From positions 1,177-17,326 of the forward strand of contig DETG01000017.1 of assembly GCA_002361535.1 (NCBI GenBank): a DNA stretch of 16,150 nucleotides. Reading direction: 5' to 3'. How positions within the stretch are numbered: position 1 is the first letter of the stretch; every line of letters begins with the position of its first letter. The stretch comes from Prevotella sp. UBA3294 (GTDB taxonomy: Bacteria > Bacteroidota > Bacteroidia > Bacteroidales > Bacteroidaceae). Position numbers and translations under genes: made by a program. Shown piece after piece: positions 15,965-16,150 of this stretch. A model generated the notes under the pieces. That model saw only the letters and a list, made by a program, of their open reading frames with translations, made no database searches and was not told the DNA's origin.

Positions 15965-15988
15965 AAAAAGTCCCTATAGACTCTTTTT
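15965..15988 (+). terminator. Probable terminator of the TonB-dependent receptor
   Basis: AAAAAGTC (15965-15972) pairs with GACT (15979-15982) and, past a bulged C, with the T-run at 15984-15988, around the loop CCTATA. The stem is AT-rich and its 3' arm is also the T-run. It lies 53-76 bases beyond the receptor stop codon and is the first stem with a T-run after it. Confidence 0.45.
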
Positions 15989-16000
15989 AACAATTAAAGG

Positions 16001-16044
16001 CTGCACATAGTCATGAAATAGTTTGGCTATGTGCAGATTTTTTT
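16001..16044 (+). terminator. Strong terminator just upstream of the transposase
   Basis: CTGCACATAG (16001-16010) and CTATGTGCAG (16027-16036) form a perfect 10-bp stem with a 16-nt loop, followed by A and seven Ts (16038-16044). It would stop transcription coming from the receptor side before it reaches the transposase. It probably lies inside the left end of the insertion sequence, since the predicted transposase promoter starts in its loop. Confidence 0.75.
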
Positions 16045-16053
16045 GTACCTTTA
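16022..16053 (+). promoter_or_regulatory. Predicted transposase promoter
   Basis: TTTG (16022-16025), 20 bp, then TACCTTTA (16046-16053), one base off TAnnTTTG. The -33 box lies in the loop and the spacer covers the right arm and T-run of the upstream terminator. RNA should start near 16060, about 14 nt before the transposase ATG. Confidence 0.5.
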
Positions 16054-16080
16054 TAGCATAAAACTTAAAGGTTATGCTAT
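16053..16080 (+). promoter_or_regulatory. Hairpin that buries the transposase start codon
   Basis: ATAGCATAA (16053-16061) and TTATGCTAT (16072-16080) are perfect 9-bp complements around a 10-nt loop. The start codon ATG (16074-16076) lies in the right arm. An RNA that enters from upstream would contain both arms and hide the ATG, while an RNA started near 16060 would lack nearly all of the left arm. Confidence 0.55.
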
Positions 16081-16150
16081 CTCAGGAACAAGAGTTGATA
16101 TTGAGTGAATATAGTGGTTTGTATGATATTGTTGTCCCGCAAGACAACCT
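16074..16150 (+). CDS. Transposase N-terminus, probably IS1182 family (partial)
   Basis: The first 25 codons are visible, reading MLSQEQELILSEYSGLYDIV and continuing VPQDN to the window edge. This matches, from memory, the start of Bacteroidales IS1182-family transposases, where a similar opening is followed by a stretch about DNLLRQIN and a DDE catalytic domain; none of that is in view. The sequence is visibly more AT-rich than the neighbouring receptor gene, as expected of acquired DNA. No good Shine-Dalgarno is present: AAAGG ends only 2 nt before the ATG. Another transposase family cannot be excluded on so short a piece. Confidence 0.6.
   Translation, partial: MLSQEQELILSEYSGLYDIVVPQDN

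Larger units (their letters stand above)
16001..16150 (+). mobile_element. Left end of an insertion sequence, probably IS1182 family (cut by window edge)
   Basis: The start of a transposase, its predicted promoter and two hairpins lie here. The exact left boundary is not determined: the right end and the target-site duplication are outside the window, so terminal repeats cannot be compared. 16001 is a working boundary, set at the first base of the terminator stem. The true end may be some tens of bases further left. Confidence 0.5.

Noticed and set aside
15343..15993. Open frame of 216 codons on the minus strand over the receptor 3' end
   Set aside because: Same shadow effect. The product resembles no family and most of it is antisense to the conserved barrel end. 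No Bacteroidetes promoter was recognised for it.
1..16150. CRISPR array, tRNA or rRNA genes
   Set aside because: No spaced direct repeats were seen, and no cloverleaf-like or rRNA-like sequence was recognised in any intergenic stretch.

Overview
The window looks like a Bacteroidales chromosome, most likely Prevotella or a close relative. This rests on promoters of the Bacteroidetes type (a -33 TTTG-like box, about 19-20 bp, then TAnnTTTG), on start codons mostly without a Shine-Dalgarno, and on the gene families present: a DUF3256 protein, a DUF4836 lipoprotein, an Oar-like TonB-dependent receptor, a GH2/DUF4982-type beta-galactosidase and a NupG-type permease. The genes are densely packed, and no stretch over 300 bp lacks a gene.

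Layout. At the left, a Na/phosphate cotransporter with a C-terminal PhoU-like domain runs leftward (129-1823). Divergent from it is a two-gene unit: a LacA/Maa-type sugar O-acetyltransferase (2013-2597) overlapping by 4 bp a secreted GH2 glycosidase (2594-4996), an arrangement recalling lacZ-lacA. A fresh promoter then drives a phenylacetate-CoA ligase (5056-6369) and a DUF3256 exported protein (6388-7035). The 206-bp gap that follows holds a strong intrinsic terminator with a -10-like box upstream and no real ORF, which may be a ~70-nt small RNA, and then a very good promoter for the next unit. That unit probably runs nupG-like permease, rsmE (16S rRNA m3U1498 methyltransferase), DUF4836 lipoprotein, ABC ATPase and FtsX/MacB-like permease (7242-12465), with gaps of 42, 4, 21 and 3 bp.

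At the right, a solitary Oar-like TonB-dependent receptor of 1098 aa (12616-15912) has its own promoter and no SusD partner. It is followed by several hairpins and then the first 25 codons of a transposase, probably IS1182 family, cut by the window edge. The left end of this element appears doubly protected against outside transcription. A strong terminator comes first. Then an inverted repeat would bury the transposase start codon in read-through RNA, but not in RNA started at the element's own predicted promoter.

Most of the window is ordinary housekeeping and envelope biology. The parts most worth a second look are the transposase start-codon hairpin, the possible small RNA at about 7098-7166, the lipoprotein/ABC cluster of unknown function, whose ATPase has several non-consensus motifs, and the acetyltransferase/glycosidase pair.
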